Of a stretch of DNA of 64,000 nucleotides, positions 42,786 to 52,283 are shown piece after piece. The translations under genes were made by a program, and so were the position numbers. This stretch comes from Holdemania sp. Marseille-P2844 (lineage in GTDB: Bacteria; Bacillota_I; Bacilli_A; Erysipelotrichales; Erysipelotrichaceae), in the NCBI RefSeq assembly GCF_900120005.1, contig NZ_LT635454.1:1-64000 (forward strand), in the 5' to 3' direction. The notes below the pieces were generated by a model. That model did not search any database. It was not told the origin of the DNA and was given only the letters and a program-made list of their open reading frames with translations. Positions within the stretch are counted from its first letter, which is position 1, and each line of letters begins with the position of its first letter.

Positions 42786-44357
42786 ATGTTACTAAACGCA
42801 CTGCTTCTGTCGTTGATCTATCTCGTGTCGAGAACCGATATGATCAACGGTTACATGATGCTGACCAAACCGATCGTTCTCGGACCGCTGGTCGGCCTGG
42901 TTTTGGGGGATCTGCAAGCCGGAATTCTGATCGGCGCCACGCTGGAGCTGGCCTTCATCGGCGTCATGAACATCGGTATTTCGGTATCCATGGACGTTTC
43001 CATCGCAACGATCGTCGGCGGCGGGCTGGCGATTCTGTCCGGTCAGGACGCGGCGTTCGCGCTGACCATCGCAATTCCGACCGGCATTCTGTTCAATATG
43101 TTAAAAACGTTCATCCGCGTCGTCATGCAGTACTGGATCGTCGAGATGCAGAAAGCCTGCGAAATCGGCGATTACAAGAAGGTGGAACGGTATCACTGGC
43201 TGACCTGGTGGCTGTTCAGTCTGATCATGATGATTCTGGTCTTCGCGTCCATCTATTTAGGCACCGGCGCAGTTCAGGCGGTCGTCGATTTCATTCCGCA
43301 GTGGATCTACAACGGCTTGAAGGTCGGCACGTCGATCTTGCCGGCACTGGGCTTCGCGATGCTGCTGAATATGATCTGGACCCGCGAAATCGGCGCGTTC
43401 TACTTCATCGGCTTCGTGCTGTCAGCCTTCCTGGGCATGACCAACACGGGCGTCGCGATCCTGGGCGCAGCCTTCGCGGTGATCGCCTTCTTCTTCATCA
43501 AGTCGGAGGACAAGGAAGCGGCGGAAGAGGAAGTCACGGACGAAAAGCGCGAAACCAAGCGTCTGAGCCGCAAGGCGTTAATGGGCGTGTACTGGCGCGC
43601 ACATACGCTGGAAGCTTCGTTCAACTATCAGAATTATCAGGGCTCGGGTTATTGCTACGCGATGATTCCGGCGTTAAAAGAACTCTATCCGGATAAGAAG
43701 GATCTGGCGATGGCGCTCAGCCGTCACTATGAATTCTTCAACACGACGCCGCAGGTATCGACACTGATCTTCGGTATCTCCTGCGCGATGGAAGAAGAAA
43801 TCTCGAGCAATCCGGATCTGGCTCCGGCTTCGGTCAACGCTGTCAAAGCAGCGCTGATGGGACCGCTGGCCGGCATCGGCGATTCGCTGTTCCAGGGCAC
43901 CTTCCGCGTCATCGCGGCCGGCGTCGCGGCGCAGTTAGGCTTACAGGGCAACGTGCTGGCGCCTTTCGTCTTCATTCTGCTCTACAACGCACCGCATTTC
44001 CTGGCCCGCTGGTATCTGATGTGGAAGTCGTATGATTTCGGAAGCAAGTTTATCAACAAGATCTACAAGTCGAACATCATGGACAAGCTGACGCTGTGCT
44101 TCGGCATCCTGGGCCTGATGGTGATCGGCGCGATGACGATGTCGATGGTTTCGGTTTCGACGCCGTTAGTCATTCAGTTTGGCCAGATGGAACCGTTAGC
44201 GCTGCAGTCGCTGTTTGATGAAATTCTGCCGGGCCTGCTGCCGCTGTGCATTACGTGGGCGACCGCCTGGCTGTTAAAGAAGCAGGTCAACATGCTGCAC
44301 ATCATGATCGGCATGTTCATTCTGGGCATCGTCTGCAACGTCATCGGCATTCTCTAA
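42786..44357 (+). CDS. Fused PTS EIIC-EIID protein (locus 3)
   Basis: 523 residues in one uninterrupted frame. Residues 1-240 are EIIC (MLTKPIVLGPLVGLVLGD, GATLELAFIGVMNIG). A charged linker follows at about 239-261 (acidic, then Lys/Arg). Residues 262-523 are EIID (YWRAHTLEASFNYQNYQG, CAMEEEISSN, KAALMGPLAGIGDSLFQGTFRVI). In the other three loci these are two adjacent genes. The fusion keeps both domains full length, so it is likely active. RBS is AAAGGGG. Confidence 0.93.
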   Translation: MLLNALLLSLIYLVSRTDMINGYMMLTKPIVLGPLVGLVLGDLQAGILIGATLELAFIGVMNIGISVSMDVSIATIVGGGLAILSGQDAAFALTIAIPTGILFNMLKTFIRVVMQYWIVEMQKACEIGDYKKVERYHWLTWWLFSLIMMILVFASIYLGTGAVQAVVDFIPQWIYNGLKVGTSILPALGFAMLLNMIWTREIGAFYFIGFVLSAFLGMTNTGVAILGAAFAVIAFFFIKSEDKEAAEEEVTDEKRETKRLSRKALMGVYWRAHTLEASFNYQNYQGSGYCYAMIPALKELYPDKKDLAMALSRHYEFFNTTPQVSTLIFGISCAMEEEISSNPDLAPASVNAVKAALMGPLAGIGDSLFQGTFRVIAAGVAAQLGLQGNVLAPFVFILLYNAPHFLARWYLMWKSYDFGSKFINKIYKSNIMDKLTLCFGILGLMVIGAMTMSMVSVSTPLVIQFGQMEPLALQSLFDEILPGLLPLCITWATAWLLKKQVNMLHIMIGMFILGIVCNVIGIL

Positions 44358-44470
44358 TCGTAGTCTTCAAACGGCTTATGTCTCCCTGTCCGTGGACTGA
44401 AGCGTCCATTTTGGGTCAAGTTTAGCGCGTTTTAAAGCGGCAGGGCAGGCAGACCGCATTGCACAAGGAG

Positions 44471-44510
44471 GGGAACAAGGCTTTTGCGAAGGGCCTTGCT
44501 TCCTCTTTTC
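44471..44510 (+). terminator. Intra-operon stem-loop, possible attenuator
   Basis: GGGAACAAGGC (44471-44481) pairs with GCCTTGCTTCC (44493-44503, one mismatch), followed by TCTTTTC. It lies in the 182-nt gap between EIICD and SIS and could reduce expression of the later genes. Confidence 0.5.
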
Positions 44511-44539
44511 CATGAAAAACATAAGGAGGAATTGTCGAA

Positions 44540-45628
44540 ATGGAAACGATGATGGGTTATATTGAAGAAAGCGCGGCGCAGTGCCGCCGCAACATCGAAC
44601 AAGCTTCACAGCTGGTACAGCCGGCCGTCGATCTGTATACGAAAAAGGAGTACAACCGGATCCTGATCATCGCCTCCGGATCTTCCTACAACGGCTCCTG
44701 TCTGGCAAAATACTTTGTCGAAAAGGTCCTCAAGGTCAGAACGGAAGTCGTCACTTCGTTTACCTTTAATCATTATGAAACGATCTTTGATGAAAAGACG
44801 TTTGTCTTCGGCGCGGGGCAGAGCGGCCGTTCGACCAACACCAACGACGCCCTGCAGAAAGCCCGCGATCATGGCCTGACGGCGATCGGCCTGACCGGCA
44901 ATGTCGAGAGCGTCATGAAGGAGCATTGCGATCTGTGTCTGAACTGGGGCATGGGGATTGAAAAGATCGGTTTTGTCACCAAGGGCGTCGTCACGCTCGG
45001 CTTATACTACATGTTGTTCGCGATTGAGGCGGGCAAGGCCAAGGGCCTGATCAGCGCGGAAGAAGCCGCCGGATATTATGAACAGCTGAAGCAGGCCTGT
45101 GACACGATGGATCAGACGGTGGAAAAAGCAAAACTCTGGTATGCCGCCAATGAAGCAGAGCTGACCGACCTCAAGCGCGTGCAGATTCTGGGCTATGGCC
45201 CGAATCACGCCGTTGCACTGGAAGGGGCGTTGAAGATCGCGGAGACGACCGGCCATGCCGCGACCGCTTATGAGATGGAGGAATTCCTGCATGGACCATC
45301 GATTGAGACCAACGCTGAGCGCACGGTGATCATCGTCGATTCGCTGGGACAGCCGAGCGACCGCGCGGTCAAAATGTACGAAAGCGTCCATGAGCTCACC
45401 TCCCGCGTCTATCTGATCACCAACCGCAAGATCGACGATCCGAAAGTGCTGACGATCAATCATCATCTCGACGAACATTTCAGCGTCCTGTTCAACGTCA
45501 TCCCATTCCAGGTGATCTCCGCGATGGGCCGCGACAAATGGGTCAATCCGCTGGACGAAGCCCGCAAACGGATGAACGACATCATGGGCTCCAAAGCGCC
45601 GAAAACCGGCAACGAAGTCGGCTTGTAA
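44540..45628 (+). CDS. SIS-domain sugar-phosphate deglycase/isomerase (locus 3)
   Basis: 362 residues with two SIS domains: ILIIASGSSYNGSC and GAGQSGRSTNT, then GYGPNHAVALEGALKIAETTG and YEMEEFLHGPSIE. The sequence FVTKGVV at the equivalent position groups it with the second locus 1 SIS (TKG subgroup). RBS is AAGGAGG. It likely releases an amine or amino acid from the phosphorylated adduct, or deaminates an amino sugar phosphate. EIIB follows after 21 nt. Confidence 0.84.
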   Translation: METMMGYIEESAAQCRRNIEQASQLVQPAVDLYTKKEYNRILIIASGSSYNGSCLAKYFVEKVLKVRTEVVTSFTFNHYETIFDEKTFVFGAGQSGRSTNTNDALQKARDHGLTAIGLTGNVESVMKEHCDLCLNWGMGIEKIGFVTKGVVTLGLYYMLFAIEAGKAKGLISAEEAAGYYEQLKQACDTMDQTVEKAKLWYAANEAELTDLKRVQILGYGPNHAVALEGALKIAETTGHAATAYEMEEFLHGPSIETNAERTVIIVDSLGQPSDRAVKMYESVHELTSRVYLITNRKIDDPKVLTINHHLDEHFSVLFNVIPFQVISAMGRDKWVNPLDEARKRMNDIMGSKAPKTGNEVGL

Positions 45629-45649
45629 AAAACAAGGAGGAACAAGCGA

Positions 45650-46129
45650 ATGATAAAATTACTGCGTGTTGACGACCGTCTGATCCACGGCGCGGTCGGA
45701 TTTTCCTGGACGAAGCAGCTGTCGATCAACATGATCATCCTTGCCAACGACGCGATCGCCAAGGATGATTTCCAGAAGATGACGCTGGATATCGCCAAGC
45801 CGCGGGGAACGAAGCTGGTCTGCGAAAGCGTGGAGAAAGCGAAGGCGCTGATCCGCACTCACTTAAAAAGCAGCACCAACGTCATGGTCATCACCAACAA
45901 CATCCCTGACGCCGCCGATATCCTCACCAGCATCCCGGAAATCGGTTCGCTGAATCTGGGCGGAATCCGCAAGAACGCTGAAACGAAGGAGAACCTGATC
46001 GGCGCGATCGCGGTATCGCAGAAGGATATCGAGCTGTGCAACAAGCTGGTCAGCGACGGCTTTGAGGTCGAGCTGCGCCTGATTCCGGATGGGAAGAAGA
46101 CGTACTTCAAGGATTATAAGCTGCAGTAG
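45650..46129 (+). CDS. PTS mannose-family EIIB component (locus 3, first copy)
   Basis: 159 residues with LLRVDDRLIHGAVGFSW (His13), ILANDAIAKDDF and DIAKPRG. RBS is AAGGAGG. It is 51 nt before the PRD regulator ATG. It would phosphorylate the sugar carried by the fused EIICD. Confidence 0.93.
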   Translation: MIKLLRVDDRLIHGAVGFSWTKQLSINMIILANDAIAKDDFQKMTLDIAKPRGTKLVCESVEKAKALIRTHLKSSTNVMVITNNIPDAADILTSIPEIGSLNLGGIRKNAETKENLIGAIAVSQKDIELCNKLVSDGFEVELRLIPDGKKTYFKDYKLQ

Positions 46130-46180
46130 CACATCATGCAGGGGCAACCCTGCATTCTTTTAAGAGAGGAGGGGAAGCGG

Positions 46181-48100
46181 ATGGAATACATCAGCGACCG
46201 CCTGGAACAAATTTTGATTTTGCTGGGGGAAGCCTCCCAGCCGCTGACCAGCGCTCAGCTGGCGGAAAAGGTCAAGGTGTCGGCGCGCACGGTCAAAAAA
46301 GACATCGGCGAGCTGAACGCGATCCTCAAGGACTACGACGCGGCGATTCTGGCCCGGACCGGGGTCGGTTACCAGCTGTCGGTGGGCGATGAATTTCTCT
46401 ATAATCAGTTTCTGACGGAGCTGAAGCGGCGTGAGCTGCGAACCGCGCAGACCGTGCCGAAGTACCGCTACGAACGCGTCAATTACATCGTGAAGAAGCT
46501 GTTGACGGTGGATTACTATCTGACGATCGAGGATTTAGTCGACGAGCTGTATATCAGCCGCTCCACGCTGACCGCCGATCTGAAGGAAGTGCGGGAAATC
46601 TTCAAGGACTACAATTTGGAGCTGATTTCCCGGCCGAATTATGGAATATTGTTAGTTGGGGAGGAAATCGCCAAACGGCTGTGCATCGCCGAATATTTCT
46701 TTCACGCCAATGTCTCGACCGGCTATTTTGCGGCTGACAACGCGATGTTTGTTTCCAGCACCAATCAGAATGAAATCCGGTTTGTGCGCGACCTGTTGGA
46801 AGAAATTATGGAAAAATACGGCATTCACATGTCCGATCAGTCGCTGCAGAATTTCGTGATCCACATCATCGTCTCCATCCGGCGCTGGAAATTCTACAAT
46901 TACGTAAAAATTGAGAACGGAAATCTGGATGAGTTTCGAACGAGCGTCGCGCGGGAATGGCCGGCGGCACAGGATTTGGTGCAGCGGCTGCAGGACAAGC
47001 TGGAAATCTTATTGCCGCAGGAGGAGATTCTCTACTTCGCGCTGCATTTCAAGTCCAAGCACATCACGGAACTGGACGAAATTACCAGCGAGGAAATCGA
47101 ACAGGTGGAGAAAACGCTGTACGATATTTACCGGATGCTGCAAAAGCGCTTCGGCGTGATCGCGATCAATAAGGATCGCTACGAGGAATATCTGCGGATG
47201 CACATCCCGGCGATGGTTGCGCGGCTGCGCAGCGGTCTGGTCATGCGCAATCCGATGATCTATGAATTCCTGAATAAATATTTGTTTTCCACTCACATCA
47301 CGATGATGATCAGCGATATTCTGGAACAGAATTTCAACGTCCGGATGAATAAAAACGAATTCGCCTATCTCGTGCTGTATACCAATCTGTTGTTCTCCAC
47401 GGAGAGCCGTCCGCACGGCGCCAAGATTTTAGTCGTGTGCGGACGGGGCCGGCCGGAAACGATCACGCTGATCAATGAGATCAACGAAAACCACGCGGCG
47501 CTGGCGAACATGATTGAGATCTGCGACGTCGGCGAGCTGGAAAATCATGATCTGCATCAGGCGGAACTGATCCTCAGCACGGTGCCGCTGCAGGCATCCT
47601 ATCCGGTGCCGTCGATTTATATGGATGGCCGGCTGTCGTATGGCGAACAGATCCAGCAGTCGATCAAGCACAACCGCCTGTCCTTCCGCAAGCTGGCGCG
47701 CTATTTCTCCCCGCGCTATTTCAACGGCAGTCTTAAGGGGAGCGTGCGCGACGAGGTGTTCCGCGAGGTGGCTAAAGCGTTTGACAACTGGAAAGAGATT
47801 CTGGCGATGTTTTGGGAAGCGGAGCATATCCTGTCGCATGAAACGACCAAAGGCGTCGTCTTCCTGCACACGCTGAAACCCCTGCCGGAAAGCTTCATCT
47901 ATATCGGTTTTCTGAAAAAGCCGATCATCTGGAACAAGCTGTGGGCGCAGGCGGTCATCTTCGTCAACATCAACGGCGATCTGGATTCGCTGCGGCTGGG
48001 CTATGATTTCATCAGCGAGATGATCAACGATCCCCGCGAACCGTTTTCAGGGAAAATCACGGAGTATGAAGATTTGATTGAAGTGTTAAGTAAAAATTAG
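46181..48100 (+). CDS. PRD-containing BglG/MtlR-type regulator (locus 3)
   Basis: 639 residues. An N-terminal HTH (residues about 5-60, LTSAQLAEKVKVSARTVKKDI) and a second HTH (about 95-150, YISRSTLTADL) precede two PRD-like regions (about 170-400). An EIIB-like domain (ILVVCGRGRPETI) and an EIIA2-like end (about 500-639) with a conserved-type His in VVFLHTL follow. Such regulators are switched by PTS phosphorylation of PRD and EII-like His/Cys residues. Start chosen for GAGGAGGGGAAGCGG. The first HTH and domain order fit a DNA-binding activator rather than an RNA-binding antiterminator. Confidence 0.86.
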   Translation: MEYISDRLEQILILLGEASQPLTSAQLAEKVKVSARTVKKDIGELNAILKDYDAAILARTGVGYQLSVGDEFLYNQFLTELKRRELRTAQTVPKYRYERVNYIVKKLLTVDYYLTIEDLVDELYISRSTLTADLKEVREIFKDYNLELISRPNYGILLVGEEIAKRLCIAEYFFHANVSTGYFAADNAMFVSSTNQNEIRFVRDLLEEIMEKYGIHMSDQSLQNFVIHIIVSIRRWKFYNYVKIENGNLDEFRTSVAREWPAAQDLVQRLQDKLEILLPQEEILYFALHFKSKHITELDEITSEEIEQVEKTLYDIYRMLQKRFGVIAINKDRYEEYLRMHIPAMVARLRSGLVMRNPMIYEFLNKYLFSTHITMMISDILEQNFNVRMNKNEFAYLVLYTNLLFSTESRPHGAKILVVCGRGRPETITLINEINENHAALANMIEICDVGELENHDLHQAELILSTVPLQASYPVPSIYMDGRLSYGEQIQQSIKHNRLSFRKLARYFSPRYFNGSLKGSVRDEVFREVAKAFDNWKEILAMFWEAEHILSHETTKGVVFLHTLKPLPESFIYIGFLKKPIIWNKLWAQAVIFVNINGDLDSLRLGYDFISEMINDPREPFSGKITEYEDLIEVLSKN

Positions 48101-48114
48101 AAAGGAGCGGGCAC

Positions 48115-48498
48115 ATGCGATATTTGATTGCCGGACATGGCGACTATGCCCAGGGCGTGGCCAACACGCTGAAATTTTTTAAGGATGATCTGAACAATGT
48201 GGATCTGCTTCCGTACAATAACGATTTTGAACAACAGCTGCAGGCGTATCTGGACCGGCGGGATCCGGCGGAGCCGTTGTGCGTCGTGACGGATCTGGTC
48301 GGGGGGAGCGTCAATCTGGAAGCGATGCGGCAGCTGCGAACGCGGGATTTCTATCTGATCAGCGGAGCGAATATTTCGGTGTTATTGGAAATGTTGTTTT
48401 CCGAGGTGAGCGACGGGACGCAGATCGAGGAGATTGTAAACGCGGCGAAGGATCAGATGGTTTATGTCAATGCCATGATGGGAGCGCGGTCTGAATGA
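48115..48498 (+). CDS. PTS mannose-family EIIA component (locus 3, second copy)
   Basis: 127 residues with YLIAGHGDYAQGV (His8) and VTDLVGGSVNLEAM. RBS is AAAGGAG. It follows the PRD regulator by 14 nt and overlaps the next EIIB by 4 nt. The locus already has an EIIA, so this one may serve regulation of the PRD protein, a second sugar, or a channel encoded elsewhere. Confidence 0.9.
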   Translation: MRYLIAGHGDYAQGVANTLKFFKDDLNNVDLLPYNNDFEQQLQAYLDRRDPAEPLCVVTDLVGGSVNLEAMRQLRTRDFYLISGANISVLLEMLFSEVSDGTQIEEIVNAAKDQMVYVNAMMGARSE

Positions 48499-48977
48499 TC
48501 CGACAGGTCAGCGTGGACGATCGCCTGCTTCATGGACAGGTGGCGTTTTACTGGACCAGCTATTACAATCTGGATATGATTCTCGTCCTGAACGACGAGG
48601 CGGCAAACGACGAATTCACCAAGATGATTCTGGGGCTGGCGAAGCCGCGCGAGGTGCGCTTACAGATCGCGGAGGTGGAAGCGGGCTTTGAGATCGTACG
48701 CAGGCAGCTGGAATCGCCGGACAACGTGCTGATCATCGTCGGCAGTCTGTTCGACGCCAATCAGGTGCTGGAACATTTCCGCGAGCTGAAAACGCTGAAT
48801 CTGGGCGGCCTGCGGATGCGCCCCAACGGGAAGATCCTGAACGAGCGGACGGCGCTGACCAGCGAGGACATCGCGATCTGCCGGCGGTTGTTAGAACGGA
48901 AGATTACGATCACGGTGCGGCATTCGCCCGAGGCAGCGGAAAGCTTGTTGACGGAGAGCGTGCTGAAGCAGCTTTAG
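48495..48977 (+). CDS. PTS mannose-family EIIB component (locus 3, second copy)
   Basis: 160 residues with VSVDDRLLHGQVAFYW (His13), LVLNDEAANDEF and GLAKPREV. It overlaps the EIIA stop (ATGA) and ends locus 3. The pair lacks its own EIIC-EIID. Confidence 0.9.
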   Translation: MIRQVSVDDRLLHGQVAFYWTSYYNLDMILVLNDEAANDEFTKMILGLAKPREVRLQIAEVEAGFEIVRRQLESPDNVLIIVGSLFDANQVLEHFRELKTLNLGGLRMRPNGKILNERTALTSEDIAICRRLLERKITITVRHSPEAAESLLTESVLKQL

Positions 48978-49161
48978 AAGTCAGGATCAGACAAGGCTAT
49001 CCTGAGCTTTTAACCGAGGCGGTTTTCGCCAAAGGATTTCGCATTCCCGACCGCGGAACAAACGGCGAGGGCAGGCATATGATCGAGAACGCGATCAGCC
49101 AGCGGAGGCAGCGCAAGCTTGCTTCATTTCAGTCGGGAGAGAATGCGGCCTCTAAAGATAT

Positions 49162-49205
49162 AAAAAAATCAGGGTTTCGCGGCTTAAGCGCCGGAGCCCT
49201 GATTT
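49162..49205 (-). terminator. Terminator of the AraC gene
   Basis: On the minus strand ATCAGGGC (49196-49203) pairs with ACCCTGAT (49169-49176; 7 bp), followed by a seven-T run. The stem includes the last AraC codons. Confidence 0.75.
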
Positions 49206-50068
49206 TTAAAATGCTTTCTGAACTGCGTCGGGGTTACCCCCAGCGCGGTTTTAAAGGTGCTGCAGAACAAATAGATGGAGGAGAAGCCGGTCGCGTCCGC
49301 AATCGCGGTGATCGAATCATCCGTTGTTTTCAGCAATTCCTGGCTTTTCTGCAGCTTAAACTGCAGGATAAACTGGCTGGGCGACTGCTGGACGAGCTTT
49401 TTAAAGCAGCGGTATAAATAACTCTGCGAGACATGCGCGATTTCGCACAGCTTGTCGACTGTGATATTTTCGCTCAAATGCTCCTGCAGATAGCGGACGC
49501 ATTGGTTGAATACCGTTTCCTCGCTGGAGCGGACATGCGGGGAAGCTGCCCGCTGATGATCACCTTCCTGCCGCAGAATCCGCAGCCGCAGCATCAGGCT
49601 TTGCAGAAGCAGGACTGCTTCCAGATAATAACCCGGCTCCTGCTCGTTGACCTTTTTAATCGTGTGCTGCAGCTGATGCACCAGCACTTCGTTGATCGTA
49701 TCGTGCAGCACCAGAATCTGCGTCAGCTCCAGCGACTCGATAAACCGTGCGATTTTATGCACCGGCTGAACGGTAAAATGGAGAAAGAAAAACTCGATTG
49801 TGTCTTCGCCGACGGAACTGACCGTATAAAAGGCGTTGATCGGCACGATCAGCAGATCGCCCGGCCCGACCTGGTATTCCTGATCCTCAACGATAATCCG
49901 GCAATGTCCATGCAGGAAGAACAGGATCTTGAAATGGTTCATGAAAATGCTGTGATTGATCAAAGGCGGCTTCTTGGAAAACCTTCCTATTTTAAGAATT
50001 TCATAATCAAATTCTTCTTCGATTTTGGAGAAATTATCTTTCTTTATGGGCGTATAAATTGAATTCAT
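49184..50068 (-). CDS. AraC-family transcriptional regulator
   Basis: 294 residues. An N-terminal cupin-like sensor domain (about 30-130, YQVGPGDLLIVPINAFYTV) and a C-terminal pair of helix-turn-helix motifs (about 190-290, LCEIAHVSQSYLYRCFKKLVQQSPSQFI and IADATGFSSIYLFCSTFKTALGVTP). Such proteins usually activate sugar or stress genes when the ligand binds the cupin. It is divergent from the flavin reductase gene at 50222, about 150 nt away, and may control it. Confidence 0.9.
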   Translation of the reverse strand: MNSIYTPIKKDNFSKIEEEFDYEILKIGRFSKKPPLINHSIFMNHFKILFFLHGHCRIIVEDQEYQVGPGDLLIVPINAFYTVSSVGEDTIEFFFLHFTVQPVHKIARFIESLELTQILVLHDTINEVLVHQLQHTIKKVNEQEPGYYLEAVLLLQSLMLRLRILRQEGDHQRAASPHVRSSEETVFNQCVRYLQEHLSENITVDKLCEIAHVSQSYLYRCFKKLVQQSPSQFILQFKLQKSQELLKTTDDSITAIADATGFSSIYLFCSTFKTALGVTPTQFRKHFKNQGSGA

Positions 50069-50221
50069 TCCACAATCACCTCAGTTTCTGTTGAATTAAG
50101 TATAACATAGATTTCCATAATGCAAAAATGAAGGTTCTGAAATTCTTAAAATCAGGAGTGAATTTGATATTGTGAAAACATTCTTAAATGATAAACTTAC
50201 AATCAGAAGGGAAGGAAAGAA

Positions 50222-52183
50222 ATGAAGAAAACAGTAGCCTTATGTTCAGCCTTCTTGTTGATGGTTTCCGCGATGAGCGGATGCTCAACGTCCAACAACA
50301 AGCCTGTGGAACAACAACCGTCAGCGCCGGCTACGGCGTATGATGAAGAGAAAACAGCCGACGTCATCGTCGTAGGCGCAGGCGGAGCGGGGTTATCCGC
50401 TGCGATCGCGGCCACCGACAACGGCGCGCAGAACGTCATCATTATTGAAAAGACAAACCGTACCGGCGGGAATCTGAATCTGACGTCCGGATCGATGTCT
50501 GCGGCGGAAACCTCGCTGCAGAAGGAAGCCGGCATCGAAGACACGAAGGCTTCCTTTGTGGAAGACATCATGAAAAACGGCGCTCAGCTGGGCAACCGCG
50601 AACTGATCGAAACCTTTGTTAACGAAGATACCGACATGTTCGAATGGATGCTGGAGCACGGCTTAGCCGACAACGAATTCTCGTTAGACAAAGCGACCGG
50701 CGGCAAAGCGGTCTTCGCGCCGGAACATCAGTTATATTCCGTTCAGCGGACCTACAAACCGAAGGCCGACGACAAGGAACATTATTCCAGCGCAGCGCAT
50801 GAGGTGCTCGATCAGTACATCAAGACGCTGGACAACGTTACGATTGATTTCAACACCGACGGCGTGAAGCTGCTGGCGAACGACAAGGGTCAGGTCTTAA
50901 GCGTTGAAGCGGTTGCCGAAGACGGCAAGACGATTAAATATACTGCCAACAAAGGCGTCGTGATGGCGACCGGCGGTTATTCCGGAAACTTCAAGCTGAT
51001 GGGCAAATACGCGGAACACGGCGCGGATTACCTCAGCTCTACAACCTCGATGGGCGAAGGGCTGCGGATGATGCAGGAAGTCGGCGCCAACGTCGATGAG
51101 ACAGCGATGAGCTACATCCCGACGTTCCCGATGGGCGTGCAGACAGGTCCGCAGAGCGGAACGATCGGTTCTACTTACACCTGGAAGGCCGGCGGCATCT
51201 GCGTCAATCAGGAAGGCAAGCGGTTTGTCAACGAACAGGAAGCGCGCGTCGATGTGCGTGAAGTCGCGCTGGAAGAACAGCCGGGCGCGGTTCAATATGA
51301 TATCTTCACCGACAAGATCGTTGCGGATCTTTCTGCAGCCGGCGGCGATATGATGTATCAGCTTTATTTCAATCCGGAAACCGGACGGGCGAAGAACCTG
51401 GTGAAGTCGGCGGCGACGCTGGACGAACTGGCCGCGCTGATCAACGTTCCGGCGGATGCGCTGAAGGCTACGGTTGAAACTTACAACAAAGCCGTCGACG
51501 GCGAAGTTGAAGATGAATTCGGACGCAGCTTTGACGCGACGCCATCCGCTTACAGCCTGGCGGTCAACAAGATCGAAGGCGACAAGTATTATGCGATTCC
51601 GTTAAAAGCGTTGGTTGTGATGACGCTGGGCGGCGTTTCGATCGACACGCAGACGCATGTTCTGGATGAAAGCGGCAACGTCATTCCGGGTCTGTACGCG
51701 GCAGGCGAATGCACCGGCGGCATCTGGGGCAAGTTCGTTTCCGGCGGCACCGGCGTCATGGGCCCGATCACCTTCGGACGGATTGCAGGCCGTACTGCAA
51801 TGACGGACACCTTGGCGGAAGGCTATACCGTGAAAGCGGCATCCAACCTGTTCGACGCTTCCTTGTTTGAGAAGGAAACGGCGTCCGCGGATCGCTTCGA
51901 TATGAGCAAGACGCTGAAAGACGGCGAATACACGGCGACGGTCGAAGGCCAGGAAGGTCAGATGACAGTCAAGACGACAATCGCAGACGGCAAGATCAGC
52001 GCGGTTGAAATCGTTGAACAGCATGAAACAGCGGGTGTCGCCGATAAGGCGATCAGCGATCTGCCAGCGGCGATCGTTGCGGAAAACTCCGTCAATGTCG
52101 ACACGATCTCGGGCTGCACGCTGTCCAGCGGCAGAATTCTTGATGCGGTCACCGACTGCCTGAACCAGGCTTCCGCACAGTAA
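50222..52183 (+). CDS. Exported FAD-dependent reductase with C-terminal FMN-binding domain
   Basis: 653 residues. A lipoprotein signal ends at Cys21 (AMSGC). An FAD-binding fold starts at about 46 (ADVIVVGAGGAGLSAAIAA) and runs through a fumarate reductase-like domain (GGVSIDTQTHVLDESGNVIPGLYAAGECTGG). An FMN-bind domain ends the protein (about 560-653), with SGCTLSSGRILDA in place of the usual SGAT(x)S/T flavin-attachment motif. This matches extracellular flavin-linked fumarate, urocanate or related reductases used as respiratory sinks. The acceptor is unknown. RBS is AGGGAAGGAAAG. Confidence 0.87.
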   Translation: MKKTVALCSAFLLMVSAMSGCSTSNNKPVEQQPSAPATAYDEEKTADVIVVGAGGAGLSAAIAATDNGAQNVIIIEKTNRTGGNLNLTSGSMSAAETSLQKEAGIEDTKASFVEDIMKNGAQLGNRELIETFVNEDTDMFEWMLEHGLADNEFSLDKATGGKAVFAPEHQLYSVQRTYKPKADDKEHYSSAAHEVLDQYIKTLDNVTIDFNTDGVKLLANDKGQVLSVEAVAEDGKTIKYTANKGVVMATGGYSGNFKLMGKYAEHGADYLSSTTSMGEGLRMMQEVGANVDETAMSYIPTFPMGVQTGPQSGTIGSTYTWKAGGICVNQEGKRFVNEQEARVDVREVALEEQPGAVQYDIFTDKIVADLSAAGGDMMYQLYFNPETGRAKNLVKSAATLDELAALINVPADALKATVETYNKAVDGEVEDEFGRSFDATPSAYSLAVNKIEGDKYYAIPLKALVVMTLGGVSIDTQTHVLDESGNVIPGLYAAGECTGGIWGKFVSGGTGVMGPITFGRIAGRTAMTDTLAEGYTVKAASNLFDASLFEKETASADRFDMSKTLKDGEYTATVEGQEGQMTVKTTIADGKISAVEIVEQHETAGVADKAISDLPAAIVAENSVNVDTISGCTLSSGRILDAVTDCLNQASAQ

Positions 52184-52202
52184 TTCAAGTTTACCTCAAG
52201 AA

Positions 52203-52240
52203 AAAAGACAGAATGATCAAAAGCGATTGTTCTGTCTTTT
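52203..52240. terminator. Bidirectional terminator after the reductase gene
   Basis: AAAAGACAGAA (52203-52213) pairs with TTCTGTCTTTT (52230-52240). T-rich flanks on both strands serve the reductase gene and the minus-strand AbiE pair. Confidence 0.85.
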
Positions 52241-52283
52241 CTTATAGTATGAATGGGAAAGAGTTTGCAGCGGATTCAGTTTA

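Noticed and set aside
49079-49417. 112-codon plus-strand open frame
   Set aside because: Mostly antisense to the AraC gene and includes its terminator.
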